The notes below the pieces were generated by a model, which did no database searches, was not told the DNA's origin, and saw nothing but the letters and a program-made list of their open reading frames with translations. From the NCBI GenBank assembly GCA_963710275.1, contig CAVPZS010000004.1, positions 17,020-81,019 of the forward strand: a DNA stretch of 64,000 nucleotides, read 5' to 3'. Numbering within the stretch: position 1 is the first letter of the stretch; each line of letters begins with the position of its first letter. Position numbers and translations under genes: made by a program. Shown here in pieces: positions 21,004 through 30,909 of this stretch. The DNA is from Rhodoblastus sp963710275 (GTDB lineage Bacteria > Pseudomonadota > Alphaproteobacteria > Rhizobiales > Beijerinckiaceae).

Positions 21004-21202
21004 CACTAACCATTACAGGTTTGTTTGTCCAGCTGGAAGCAAGGCTGATGCAACAATGCCACAGGACTCGGGCAAGACGCATTGGCGGCAAAAAGAGTGC
21101 GGCCATGAATGTTTTTTGATCCGCCGCGAATACCGGAGATTTTTTGAACGCCGGTAAGGTCACCCCAATGCAACCGCCTCGTGTGTGACAGGACCGAAAG
21201 TC

Positions 21203-23630
21203 ATGAAAAATTCAAACCATGCCCCCCGCACCCTCCGCAACGCGCTGCTCGGGGCGGCGGCCGTCGCGGCCATCGCCGCGGTCATGGCGCCTGGCGCCGC
21301 TTGGGCGGTGACATGCGACAATTTCGCCGGCGCGGGCCCCTCGCCGGCCGGCAATGATGGCGGCGATGCGACCAACACGGCCTGCGGCCAGAATGCGTCG
21401 ACCACAGGCGGCGCCGCCACTGCGATAGGCAATGGCGCAAACGCCTCCTTTACCGGCGCCACCGCCATCGGCAACCTGGCCAATGCATCGGGCAGCCAAT
21501 CGCAGGCCATCGGCTCCACGGCCGCTGCCAGCGGAGCGAACGCAAACGCGATCGGCGTCGGCGCCAACGCCTCCGGCCTCGGCGCGAACGCGATGGGCTA
21601 CAACGCAGCCGCCAGCGGGGACGCCTCGAACGCCATCGGCGCGAATACCGTCGCCTCAGGAGCCGCATCGCAAGCGTTCGGCGTTCTCGCCACCGCCTCC
21701 AATACCAACACCGCCGCCATCGGCTTCCAGGCCGCGGCTTCGGGCAACTCCGCCCAGGCCTTCGGCGCCAACGCCGCCGCCGGCGGCGACTACTCCAACG
21801 CCATCGGCAACGGCGCCAAGTCCAACGGGGCGAATTCGAACGCGCTCGGCTACGTCGCCTCGGCCAGCGGCAATAATGCGAGCGCGATCGGCTACGGCGC
21901 CGCAGCTTCCGGGGCGTCCTCGCAAGCCTTCGGCAAAAGCGCCAATGCCTCCAATGCCAACACGACCGCCATCGGCCTCAATGCTGCCGCTTCGGGCAGC
22001 TCCGCTCAGGCGCTCGGCTCCAACGCTGCGGCCGGCGGCGACTACTCCAACGCCATCGGCAATGGCGCCAAGTCCAACGGGGCGAATTCGAACGCGCTCG
22101 GCTATGTCTCCTCGGCCGCCGGAGTGAATGGGAACGCAATCGGCGATGGCGCCAATGCCTCCGCCTTCAACTCCACCGCCATCGGATCGAGCGCCGCGGC
22201 TTCGAACACGAACGCCGTGGCGGTCGGAACGAGCGCGAACGCCTCCAACACCTACGCCACCGCTATCGGATACCAGGCCACCGCTTCGGGCAGTTCCGGG
22301 CAGGCCTTCGGCGCCAACGCCACCGCCAGCGCCACCGCCACCAACGCGATCGGCAATGGCGCCAGCGCCGCGGGCGTCGAACTCGAATGCGATCGGCTAC
22401 CAATCTTCGACCACGGCGGCAGCCTCGAATTCGAACGCCATCGGCTTCCAGGCGGCGGCCAAGGGATCGGCCTCGAACGCGATCGGCGACGCCGCAGTGG
22501 CCTCAGGCGCGTCCTCGCAAGCCTTCGGCGCCAGCGCCAACGCCTCCAACGCCAACACGACCGCCATCGGCCTGAACGCCGCTGCTTCGGGCAACTCCGC
22601 CCAGGCGCTCGGCGCCAATGCCGCGGCCAGCGGCGACTACTCCAACGCCATCGGCAATGGCGCCAACGCCAGCGGAACCAACTCGAACGTCCTCGGCTAT
22701 AGCTCCACGGCCAGCGGCAACAACGCGAGCGCGATCGGCTACAGCGCCACGGCTTCGGGCGCGACCTCGCAAGCCTTCGGCTTGAGCGCCACCGCCTCCA
22801 ACACCAACACCAACGCCATCGGCTTCCAGGCTACGGCTTCGGGCAACTCCGCCCAGGCGCTCGGCGCCAACGCCCTCGCCAGCGGCGCCTTTTCCAACGC
22901 CATTGGCAATGGCGCCAAAGCCAGCGGAGCCAACTCGAACGTCCTCGGCTACGGCTCCACCGCCAGCGGCGCCAACGCCAACGCGATCGGCTACGGCGCC
23001 ACGGCGGCTGGGACGAGCGGCGTGGCCATCGGCACGAGCGCGGTCTCGGGGGCCGGCGCGAACAACGTCGCCCTCGGCGCCAACGCCAACGCGGGCGCCG
23101 GAACCGGCAATACCGCGATCGGCTCCGGCGCCACGGTCAATCCGGGGGTCAACGGCGGGTCGAACCAGGTGATGATCGGCACCAGCGCCAGCGCCTATGT
23201 GGCGCCCGGCATCACCACCACTTCGACAGCGGCGCAACAGGGATCGACCTATATGGTCACCTCCGATTCCCGCGGCGTGCTCGGAACCTCGAACATCACC
23301 ACCTCAGGCCTGAACCAGATGTTCGGCAATGTCTCCACCTTGCAGGGCAATGTCGCGATGCTGCAGAGCAATGTCGCCACCTTGCAGACCCAGATGAACC
23401 GCGCCTTCTCCGGCGCCGCGATCTCCATGGCCGCGATCCCCGGCTATCTGCCGGAGAGCAAGAGCTTCGGGGTGTCGGCGCATTATGGCTCGTTCAATGG
23501 CCAGAACGCCTTCGGCGGTTCGTTCATGGCGCGCGTCAACGAGAATATCGTCGTTGACGCGGGCGTCGGCTTCGGCGTAGGCACGGGGGGCGGCGTCGGC
23601 GTGCGCGCCGGCGGAACCCTGGTGTGGTGA
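21203..23630 (+). CDS. trimeric autotransporter adhesin, YadA-like (frame broken near 22378)
   Basis: About 809 residues when one indel is repaired. It has a signal peptide (NALLGAAAVAAIAAVMAPGA, cleavage near AWA) and a long head of about 40 Hep/Hag-type repeats of roughly 14 residues (pattern AIGxGAxASGxxSxA). A neck follows, then a very short coiled coil with three heptad-like NVxxLQ units near 23320-23400. The end is a YadA-type membrane anchor of about 70 residues (ISMAAIPGYLPESKSFGVS to GGTLVW). The protein should trimerise and display the head on the outer membrane for adhesion or biofilm. Near 22378 the repeats continue in another frame. ATG 21203 opens the signal peptide. Confidence 0.85.
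21738..22110 (+). repeat. long direct repeat inside the adhesin head
   Basis: Segments around 21738-21858 and 21990-22110 are near-identical with an exact 252-base offset (84 codons, six 14-residue repeats). A third related block starts near 22585. Such repeats promote slippage and assembly errors. Confidence 0.75.
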
Positions 23631-24210
23631 GGCTTGATTTGCTGAAGATTTCTTCTCGCTTCGCGCTCGCGGCCCTGGTGGCCGCGAGTTTCCTTTCGCC
23701 CGCTCATGGTCAGACCGGCGCGAAGCCAGCGGCCCAGCAACAGGCGCCAAAGCAGGCGCAGATCGACCGGAACGGCCTGTTGATCCTGGTGCGCTCCACC
23801 CTGGTCGCGCTCGACCAGGCCAACAAGACCGGCAACTACACCGTGCTGCGCGACCTCGCCTCGCCCGGCTTCGCGAGCGCCAACAATCCGGCGCGCCTGG
23901 CGGAAATCTTCGCCAATCTGCGCCACGACAGGATCGACCTTTCCGGCGTGCTGGTGCTGGAGCCGCAACTCAACGCCGTGCCCGACATCACCCCCCAGGG
24001 CATGATGCACATCGCCGGATTCTTCCCTTCGGCGCCGGTGCAGATCAATTTCGAAATGCTGTTCGCGCCGGTTGACGGACAATGGAAACTGTTCGGCATC
24101 GCCGCCAATCTCGGCTCCTCGTCGCCCGTCGCGCCCGCGCCTCCGCCTCCGCCGCCTCGCAAAACCCCCTCCCGCGCAGGAAGCGAAAAAGCCCGCCGCA
24201 AAACCATAAT
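23627..24210 (+). CDS. exported hypothetical protein with proline-rich tail (probable frame break near 24165)
   Basis: A protein of about 194 residues. GTG 23627 overlaps the adhesin stop, so the two may be co-translated. A signal-like helix (FALAALVAASFLSPAHG) is followed by a compact domain (TLVALDQANKTGNYTVLRDL to GQWKLFGIAANL) of a type widespread in Rhizobiales and uncharacterised. It shows weak resemblance to NTF2/SnoaL-like folds. A polyproline stretch leads to AQEAKKPAAKP and a stop at 24208-24210 if one base in the AAAACCCCC tract is corrected. Otherwise the frame runs to 24247. Co-expression with the adhesin suggests a cell-envelope role. Confidence 0.55.
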
Positions 24211-24288
24211 TCGCGCGAGCCACGCCGATTGCGCGAAATTGACGTAGCTGTAGGATGCTGGACGCCATGAGGCGCCAGCGAGGCCGCA

Positions 24289-25722
24289 GTGAACCAGAGC
24301 TATTTTCACCGCAAGACGATCGCCGAACTCTCGCAATCGGCCGACGCCGACCGCGACGGGCGCGGCTTCGCGCGCTGCCTCGGCCCCTTTTCCCTGATGA
24401 GCCTCGGGGTCGGCGCGATCATCGGCGCCGGCATTTTCGTGCTCACCGGCGCGGCGGCGGCGCGCTATGCGGGGCCGGCGATCGTGCTGTCCTTCATGCT
24501 GGCAGGCTTCGCCTGCGCCATCGTCGCGCTGTGCTACGCCGAACTCGCCGCCTTGATCCCGGTCTCGGGCAGCACCTACTCCTATGTCTATGCGACGCTC
24601 GGCGAGATCTTCGCCTGGATCATCGGCTGGGACCTCATCCTGGAATATGCCATGGGCGCGGCGACCGTTGCGGTCGGCTGGTCCGGTTATTTCGTCAGCC
24701 TGCTCAAAAGTCTCGGCCTCGGCCTGCCGCCGGCCTTCACCCAAGCCTATGGCGCCGCTTTGCCGGGCTCGACCGATACCGCGCTGTTCAATGTCCCCGC
24801 GGCGGCCATCGTGCTGGTCATCACCGCATTACTCACCCTGGGCTCCAGGGAATCGGCGCGGTTCAACAATGTGATGGTCGGCTTCAAGCTCGCCGTGGTG
24901 GTGACGGTGATCGCCGTCGGCGCCCTGCATGTCGCGCCGGCCAACTGGACGCCCTTCCTGCCTGAGAATACCGGGGAATTCGGCCATTTCGGCTGGAGCG
25001 GCGTGTTGCGCGGCGGCGCCGTGGTGTTCTTCGCCTATATCGGATTCGACGCCGTATCCACCGCGGCGCAGGAGGCGCACCGGCCCCAGCGCGACGTGCC
25101 GATCGGCCTGCTGGGCGCGCTGATCGTCTGCACCCTGCTCTATATCGCCGTGGCCGCCGTGATCACCGGCCTCGTGCCCTTTCCCCGCCTCGACGTGGCC
25201 GACCCCATCGCCGTCGCCATCGACGCCATCGGACTGCCGTCGCTGGCGCTGGTGGTCAAATTCGCGGCGCTGGCCGGGCTGACGACGGTGATCCTGGTGC
25301 TGCTGTTTGGACAGTCCCGCATCATCTTCGCCATCGCCTCGGACGGATTGCTGCCCCGCTTCTTTTCCATCCTGCATCCGCGCTTCAAGACGCCCTGGAT
25401 CAGCCAGCTGGCGCTCGGCCTCGTCGTCGCGCTGACCGCGGGATTTTTTCCCATCGGCCTGCTCGGCGAAATGGTCAGCATCGGCACGCTCGCGGCCTTC
25501 GCGCTGGTCTGCCTCGCCGTCATGCATTTGCGCCGGACCCAGCCCGGAACGCCCCGGCCCTTTCGCGTTCCCGGCTCGCCGGCCCTGCCGACCCTGGGCA
25601 TTCTCGCCTGTCTCGGCCTGATGGCCAGCCTGCCGTGGGAAACCTGGACCCGCCTCGTGGTCTGGCTCGCCGTGGGCCTCGCGATCTATCTTTTCTACGG
25701 CCATCGCAACGCGCGTCGCTGA
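24289..25722 (+). CDS. APC-family amino acid permease
   Basis: A 477-residue inner-membrane transporter with about 12 helices. The family signature GVGAIIGAGIFVLTG is in helix 1 (about residues 44-58), and SGSTYSYVYATLGE and FFAYIGFDAVSTAAQE follow. It resembles the cationic amino acid transporter-like group (YfnA/CAT). It starts at GTG 24289. Its stop abuts the stop of the opposite-strand zincin gene. The exact substrate cannot be read from sequence. Confidence 0.85.
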   Translation: MNQSYFHRKTIAELSQSADADRDGRGFARCLGPFSLMSLGVGAIIGAGIFVLTGAAAARYAGPAIVLSFMLAGFACAIVALCYAELAALIPVSGSTYSYVYATLGEIFAWIIGWDLILEYAMGAATVAVGWSGYFVSLLKSLGLGLPPAFTQAYGAALPGSTDTALFNVPAAAIVLVITALLTLGSRESARFNNVMVGFKLAVVVTVIAVGALHVAPANWTPFLPENTGEFGHFGWSGVLRGGAVVFFAYIGFDAVSTAAQEAHRPQRDVPIGLLGALIVCTLLYIAVAAVITGLVPFPRLDVADPIAVAIDAIGLPSLALVVKFAALAGLTTVILVLLFGQSRIIFAIASDGLLPRFFSILHPRFKTPWISQLALGLVVALTAGFFPIGLLGEMVSIGTLAAFALVCLAVMHLRRTQPGTPRPFRVPGSPALPTLGILACLGLMASLPWETWTRLVVWLAVGLAIYLFYGHRNARR

Positions 25723-26652
25723 TCAGGTCCGGCCCAGCAGCGCCTTCAGCCGGACCGGCAAGGCGTCCGACGCTTTGAGCTCGGCGCAGCTTGCTTGCCA
25801 GAGGCGAAGATAATCGTCGAGCGGCGCGCTGGTGCGGCCGGGCCAGCGATTGAGCGCCCCCAGCGCCTCGATGCAGTTTGGAGCGGTCTGGTAGATTTCG
25901 AGCATGGTCAAGGAAGCCGCCTGGGCGAGGGGGGTCAACGCGCCCGCCTCGATATCCCGACGGTTTTCAGCGAACCAGCGGGGGAAATCCGCCGTTCCCT
26001 GATCGCGGGCGAGCCCGGAATAAAGCTCGATGACCTTCTGGCGATAGCCGGCGATGGCGTCGCCAAATCCATTGTCGTCGGGAAAGGGCGGGTTTTTCCT
26101 CCAGTCTTCCGCCAGACGGGCAAGGCCAAAAATCGAAAAGGACTCCACCAGCGCCTCCTCGATCCACTGGCAAGGCGGCCTCGATTTCGCGTCGGGCCGC
26201 CAGCTGTTGGCCAGCACATGGCCGAGTTCGTGGCCGAACTGATAGGCCAGCCTTGACCAGTCCCGCTCGCCGACATCGACGATGATCCACGCCGTCCTCT
26301 CCACTTCGCCCGGATGCAGCCAGATCGAAGGAGGGCCGGAGCTATGCTCCTCGACGCGCAGCGCCGACGGCTGCCGGTCCGAAACCAGGCGAACGCCGGC
26401 GAGGCAGGCGGAGCGCATGCGGTCGAGCACCGCGGTGGCGGAGCCGGGGATCATGTGTCCCCAGTTCCCGACCAGTTCGATGGGCGCTTCGAGCAGGGTC
26501 ACGGGCGCATTTCCGATCTGGGCGAGGAGACGAACGGGCCAGGCCCCCGCCGCCAGGGCGGCCAGGCAGACGCGCCGCGACGGGCGGAAAGGAACTTCTT
26601 GCGGCAAGGGTCCTGCTCGGCCACGGGTGGTCCTGGCGGGGAGAACGATCAT
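25723..26652 (-). CDS. putative exported zinc metallopeptidase (gluzincin-like)
   Basis: About 309 residues from ATG 26652. The N-terminus PSRRVCLAALAAGAWPVRLLA looks like an export signal with paired arginines. The centre holds FGHELGHVLANSW, with a zincin HExxH motif (H141, E142, H145), and a later glutamate in WIEEALVE that could be the third ligand. The order HExxH...E suits a gluzincin. A weak AGGGAG lies upstream; ATG 26706 is an alternative. I know no named family for it. Proteolysis is inferred from the motif alone. Confidence 0.55.
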   Translation of the reverse strand: MIVLPARTTRGRAGPLPQEVPFRPSRRVCLAALAAGAWPVRLLAQIGNAPVTLLEAPIELVGNWGHMIPGSATAVLDRMRSACLAGVRLVSDRQPSALRVEEHSSGPPSIWLHPGEVERTAWIIVDVGERDWSRLAYQFGHELGHVLANSWRPDAKSRPPCQWIEEALVESFSIFGLARLAEDWRKNPPFPDDNGFGDAIAGYRQKVIELYSGLARDQGTADFPRWFAENRRDIEAGALTPLAQAASLTMLEIYQTAPNCIEALGALNRWPGRTSAPLDDYLRLWQASCAELKASDALPVRLKALLGRT

Positions 26653-26894
26653 CCGGCCAAAAAGCTCCCTGCACGACGCACGCGCATGCGTCAAAATGTC
26701 GGTCATTTCGACCGTCCGCTCGAATGTCGCCGTCGGGACATAGGTTTTGAGATTTGGGCCCATCTGCTGGGAATCACCGACGATCATCATCCTCGATGAA
26801 CGCGCTGCCAGAGACACGGCGTCCCTGGACAAGCGCAACGCAATCGCGAGATTGCGTATTTTCTGGTCAAGCCGGCTGGACGCGTTGCCTTTGA

Positions 26895-27617
26895 CTAAGC
26901 CAGGCTATTTTCGGATCTCGCCAAAGGTCGCATTTGGTCGTCAAAATGCGCCAATTTCGGGAAGCGCAACGCCGGGCGCGATTCCAGCGTATCCACCGCA
27001 TGATGAAAATCGCGCATGGTCGCCTCCCTGGCGGATTGATCGAGATATGGGATGTGATAGCCGAAGAATGGCTCGAGGACTTCCAGACCGGCATATGCGA
27101 GGGCGCCTTGCAAAAGAGGGCGCAACATATCCTTGATCTCGCCATGAATGGCGTCGGGGCCAAACATGTGTTCCCGTCCGCCGAGCGTGGCCGTGACCCA
27201 GGCCTTCCGGCCTGCGAGCCCACCCTGGTCATAGAACCTTTTGCCGCCGTAAATCGGACCGGACAAAAACACCCGGTCGATCCAGCCCTTCAGGATCGCG
27301 GGCGTAGAGAACCAATAGATTGGAAAATTCAAAATCAGAAGGTCGGCGCCCAGGAGTTTTTCGACTTCGACAGCGATATCCGGCGCAAGGCTGCCGCCTT
27401 GATAACCGTGACGCTGTTCGAGCGCATAGTTCAGATAATCCGGACGGCTACGATTTTTGAAATCGGCGGCGCTGGCGACCGGATTGAAGTTCATCGCATA
27501 AAGATCGCTGACGGCGACTTCGCGCCCTTGCGCAGAAAGGCGTTCGGCCGCGGCGCGAGCCATTGCCGAGGAAAATGACTGGGGCTCGGGATGAGCGTGG
27601 ACGATCAGCGTTTTCAT
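26895..27617 (-). CDS. NAD(P)H:quinone reductase-like flavoprotein (flavodoxin-2 fold)
   Basis: A 240-residue cytoplasmic protein of the NQO1/MdaB/KefF group. It shows LIVHAHPEPQSFSSAMA (FMN/FAD phosphate loop), NFPIYWFSTPAILKGWIDRV and the glycine loop TLGGREHMFG. It follows dmpG by 25 bases on the same strand and probably belongs to the dmpF-dmpG operon. There it may reduce quinones formed by autoxidation of catechols, protecting the cell. That role is an inference from context. Confidence 0.75.
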   Translation of the reverse strand: MKTLIVHAHPEPQSFSSAMARAAAERLSAQGREVAVSDLYAMNFNPVASAADFKNRSRPDYLNYALEQRHGYQGGSLAPDIAVEVEKLLGADLLILNFPIYWFSTPAILKGWIDRVFLSGPIYGGKRFYDQGGLAGRKAWVTATLGGREHMFGPDAIHGEIKDMLRPLLQGALAYAGLEVLEPFFGYHIPYLDQSAREATMRDFHHAVDTLESRPALRFPKLAHFDDQMRPLARSENSLA

Positions 27618-27642
27618 GAGGAGTGATTTTCCTGCGGCTTTT

Positions 27643-28704
27643 TCAGGCGGCGTGGGTTGGCAGAAGCCCGCGCTCCTTCGCCATGGTCATCGCGGTGTCG
27701 TCGATCATGTCTTCCTGACCGCCAATCATTTTCTTGCGGCCCAACTCGACGAGAATGTCGCGGGCGGGAACGCCGAAACGGTCTGCGGCGCGCTTGGCGT
27801 GAAGCAGGAAGGTTGAATAGACCCCCGCGAACCCAAGCGTGAGCGACGCGCGATCAATGCGCACCGGATGGCTCATCATCGGCACGACGATGTCTTCCGC
27901 GGCATCCATCAGCTTGAACAGATCGGCGCCGGTCTCGATGCCCATGCGATCGGTGACCGCGACGAAAACTTCCAGCGGCGTATTCCCGGCGCCGGCGCCG
28001 AGGCCGGCCAGCGATGCGTCGATCCGCGTCGCGCCTTCCTCGATGGCGGTGATGGAATTGGCGATGCCCATGCCGAGATTATGATGTCCGTGGAAGCCGA
28101 TTTCGGTTTCGGGCTTCAGGACCGAGCGAAGCTTGCCGATGCGCGCGCGCACGTCTTCCGGAAGCATGTAGCCGGCGGAATCGGTCACGTAGATGGTGTT
28201 GGCGCCATAGGACTCCATCAGAAGGCCTTGTTCGGCGATGCCTTCGGGCGAATTCAGATGCGCCATCATCATGAAGCCGCTCGTGTCCATGCCCAGTTTG
28301 CGCGCGAAGGCGATATGCTGGCGCGCGGTGTCGGCTTCCGTGCAGTGGGTCGCGCAATGGACGGCGCGGGCGCCGGCGTCATAAGCCGACTGCAGCTCCT
28401 TCATCGTGCCAAGCCCCGGAATGAGCAGAACCGACACTTTGGCCCGTTTCATCTTCGACGACACCGCCGAAATATAGTCCTCGTTCTTGTGCGGAGCGCG
28501 GCCATGCTGAATGGAATTGCCGCCGAGGCCCGCCCCATGCGTGACCTGCAAGATCGGTATGCCGGCCTCGTCGAGCGCGGTCGCGATCGTCACCATCTGA
28601 TCGACAGAGATTTGTTCGCGCTTGGCATGCATGCCGTCACGAAGAGTCATGTCATGCAGGACGATCTTGCGACCCGCGAGAGACGATTTGGCTTGCTGCA
28701 TCAC
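27643..28704 (-). CDS. dmpG: 4-hydroxy-2-oxovalerate aldolase
   Basis: Splits 4-hydroxy-2-oxovalerate into pyruvate and acetaldehyde, the last ring-carbon step of the catechol meta pathway. It has 353 residues, the family size. Features are LHDMTLRDGMHAKREQIS (catalytic Arg-Asp-Gly-Met-His), THGAGLGGNSIQHG and the Mn ligands in GFHGHHNLGMG. The C-terminal partner-binding domain (DRFGVPARDILVELGRKKM) is present. It overlaps dmpF by four bases; the two proteins form a complex that channels acetaldehyde. Confidence 0.95.
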   Translation of the reverse strand: MMQQAKSSLAGRKIVLHDMTLRDGMHAKREQISVDQMVTIATALDEAGIPILQVTHGAGLGGNSIQHGRAPHKNEDYISAVSSKMKRAKVSVLLIPGLGTMKELQSAYDAGARAVHCATHCTEADTARQHIAFARKLGMDTSGFMMMAHLNSPEGIAEQGLLMESYGANTIYVTDSAGYMLPEDVRARIGKLRSVLKPETEIGFHGHHNLGMGIANSITAIEEGATRIDASLAGLGAGAGNTPLEVFVAVTDRMGIETGADLFKLMDAAEDIVVPMMSHPVRIDRASLTLGFAGVYSTFLLHAKRAADRFGVPARDILVELGRKKMIGGQEDMIDDTAMTMAKERGLLPTHAA

Positions 28705-29615
28705 GCCACCTGCAAAGGCTTGAGTTCGATCTTGCCGGAAAGAATTTCTTCGGCAAACATTTCCGCCGTGCGCGTCGCCGCCGCCGTCATGATGTCGAGG
28801 TTGCCGGCGTAACGCGGCAGATAGTCGCCCAGGCCTGCGACTTCGAGATAGACAGCCACTCGGTTTTCTTCAAACACGGGACCGTTGACGAGGCGATAAC
28901 CCGGCACATATTTTTGCACTTCGCCGATCATGGCGTGGATCGACTCGCTGATCCGCGCCCGATCCGGCGCATCGGTGGTCAGGCAGTAAATCGTATTGCG
29001 CATGATCATCGGCGGATCGGCCGGATTGATGATCGCAAGCGCCTTGCCTTCCTTCGCGCCGCCGACCACGCAGATCGCGTTGGACGTCGTGTAGGTGAAT
29101 TCGTCGAGATTGGCGCGTGTGCCGGGGCCGACCGATTTCGAGGAGAGGCTGGCGACGATCTCCGCGTATTCGACTTCCTGGATGCTCGACACCGCATAGA
29201 CGATCGGGATCGTCGCCTGGCCGGCGCAGGAGATCATGTTGACATTCATCTCGAGCTTGGCGGCATGCGAAGCCAGGTTCACGGGCGGGACGCAAAGCGG
29301 CCCGATGGCCGCGGGCGTCAAATCGATCATCATGACGCCGAGCTCATTCAGCTTTCGGCTGTGTTCCGCATGCACATAAGCGCTGGTCGCGTCGAACGCG
29401 ATCTGGACGCCATCCTCGATCACATGCGGCAGCAACCCGTCGACGCCGTCCGCCGTGGTCTTCAGCCCCATTTCGCGGGCGCGGGCCAAGCCCTCGGACG
29501 CGGCGTCGATGCCGACCATCCACACGGGCTCAAGGACCGGACTGCGTTTCAGTTTATAAATGAGGTCCGTTCCGATATTGCCTGATCCGATCAAAGCACA
29601 CTTGATCCTGGCCAT
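28701..29615 (-). CDS. dmpF: acylating acetaldehyde dehydrogenase
   Basis: Converts acetaldehyde, NAD+ and CoA to acetyl-CoA. It has 304 residues with the dinucleotide motif IGSGNIGTDL (residues 8-17) and the catalytic cysteine in NMISCAGQATIP. It is coupled to dmpG through ATGA. It is the first gene of its operon. The 160 bases upstream of it hold an ATACC-N5-GGTAT palindrome like those in the phenol hydroxylase promoter region. Confidence 0.95.
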   Translation of the reverse strand: MARIKCALIGSGNIGTDLIYKLKRSPVLEPVWMVGIDAASEGLARAREMGLKTTADGVDGLLPHVIEDGVQIAFDATSAYVHAEHSRKLNELGVMMIDLTPAAIGPLCVPPVNLASHAAKLEMNVNMISCAGQATIPIVYAVSSIQEVEYAEIVASLSSKSVGPGTRANLDEFTYTTSNAICVVGGAKEGKALAIINPADPPMIMRNTIYCLTTDAPDRARISESIHAMIGEVQKYVPGYRLVNGPVFEENRVAVYLEVAGLGDYLPRYAGNLDIMTAAATRTAEMFAEEILSGKIELKPLQVA

Positions 29616-29722
29616 GCGATTTCAGCTCCCTGAGCTTCGCGCGAACGGGAGTCATGGCCCCGTTTTTCCACACGAATGATGTTTCCTGATCAAAGGCATA
29701 ATCAGGATCGCCGGCGCCGTCC

Positions 29723-29760
29723 AATACCGTTTTTCTAGCGTCTCTATACCGAAAGGGTAT
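29723..29760. promoter_or_regulatory. candidate LysR-type operator upstream of dmpF
   Basis: AATACCGTTTTT at 29723-29734 is followed by the inverted repeat ATACC-GAAAG-GGTAT at 29746-29760. The spacing fits a LysR box (T-N11-A), and the half-site recurs in the dmpK/ferredoxin intergenic region. Confidence 0.55.
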
Positions 29761-29775
29761 CCCCTTCGCCTTTAA

Positions 29776-30694
29776 TCAGGAACCTGAAGCAGTCACATCC
29801 CTGCTGTTTTCAAGCCGAAAATCCGCCAGAACCTGCAAAAACTCCCTGAGAAGCGGGCTGTCATCGTTGACGCGAAAAAGGCAACTCAAATCGAGGAGAA
29901 CCGGCGGAGTTTCTTGCAGGGGCACATAGGCCACGCCGTCGGCTCGGAAGTATTTGACGGACTCCGGCACAATACAAATACCGAAGCCGCTTGCCACAAG
30001 GGCAACGCCGGTCACAGCGTCGCCGACTTCCAACGCGATATGAGGCATGAAGCCATGGATTTGGCACTGACTGGTCACGAAATCATTGAAATTTGGCCGG
30101 GCGACCGTAGGAAACAAGATGAACTGCTGGTCCGCCAGTTCTGAAATTGAAATAGCGGCGCGGCTGGCTAATGGACTTGACGAGGGCGCCACAAGCAACA
30201 ACCGCTCCCACAGGACAACGCGAGAACTCGATATCGGGATGCTTTGGGACAAGACGATTGAAGCCGATGGAAATTCGGCGTTGGCGCAGGGCTTCAATCT
30301 GCTGGTCTTTGTTCATCGCGTGAAGCACGATTTTCACTTCGGGGTAAAGGCTGCGAAAACGGCGCAAGATCCGCGGGACGATATCGTAGACGCCGGCGCC
30401 AAACGTCCCGATGTCCAGACGACCAATCAATCCCTGCGAAGCGCGTTTGGCGCGTTCGGCGGCGAGGTCAACCAAGGCCAGAACGCTTTTGGCGTCGGCC
30501 AGCAAAGTCCTTCCTGCCTCGGTCAATTCGACGCCTTTGACCGAACGCACAAACAGCTGCGCGCCCAGGTCTTCCTCAAGTTGCTGAATTTGCCTCGTCA
30601 ACGGCGGCTGAGAAATATTCAGCTGCACGGCCGCTCGCGCGATGCTGAGCTCATTCGCGACCGCCACAAAATATTTGAGTTGCCGAATTTCCAT
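29776..30694 (-). CDS. LysR-family regulator, BenM/CatM-like (frame broken near 30230)
   Basis: The N-terminal winged helix-turn-helix is MEIRQLKYFVAVANELSIARAA, then LNISQPPLTRQIQQLE. It is close to the BenM/CatM/CatR group that senses cis,cis-muconate or benzoate. The start at 30694 follows GGGAGGAG. The effector domain proceeds to VPKHPDIEF, then continues in another frame as SRVVLWERLLLVAP to the stop at 29776. One indel gives about 305 residues, the normal length. It lies inside the phenol cluster and is the only regulator there, so it probably controls it. Confidence 0.8.
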
Positions 30695-30909
30695 TGCCGT
30701 CTCCTCCCAGCTTTTTGGCTGGCGGCGCAGCGGCTCGTTGTGATTTGCCGCTGTCGAACCGGCTATATGTTGAACCGACAGGGGCGATCTGCAAAGCGGC
30801 TCGTTGAGTCCGAGGCGATCGCCAAAAAACATTCTTATGGAACAGGCACATCAATCCTGACGGCGAATTCGGCTGCAAGCGTGATTTTCGGCTGCGAACC
30901 GCCGCATCG

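Noticed and set aside
21203..23630. Possible CRISPR-like array because of regular short repeats
   Set aside because: The repeats are coding, in frame with 14-residue Hep/Hag units; there are no unique spacers and no cas genes.
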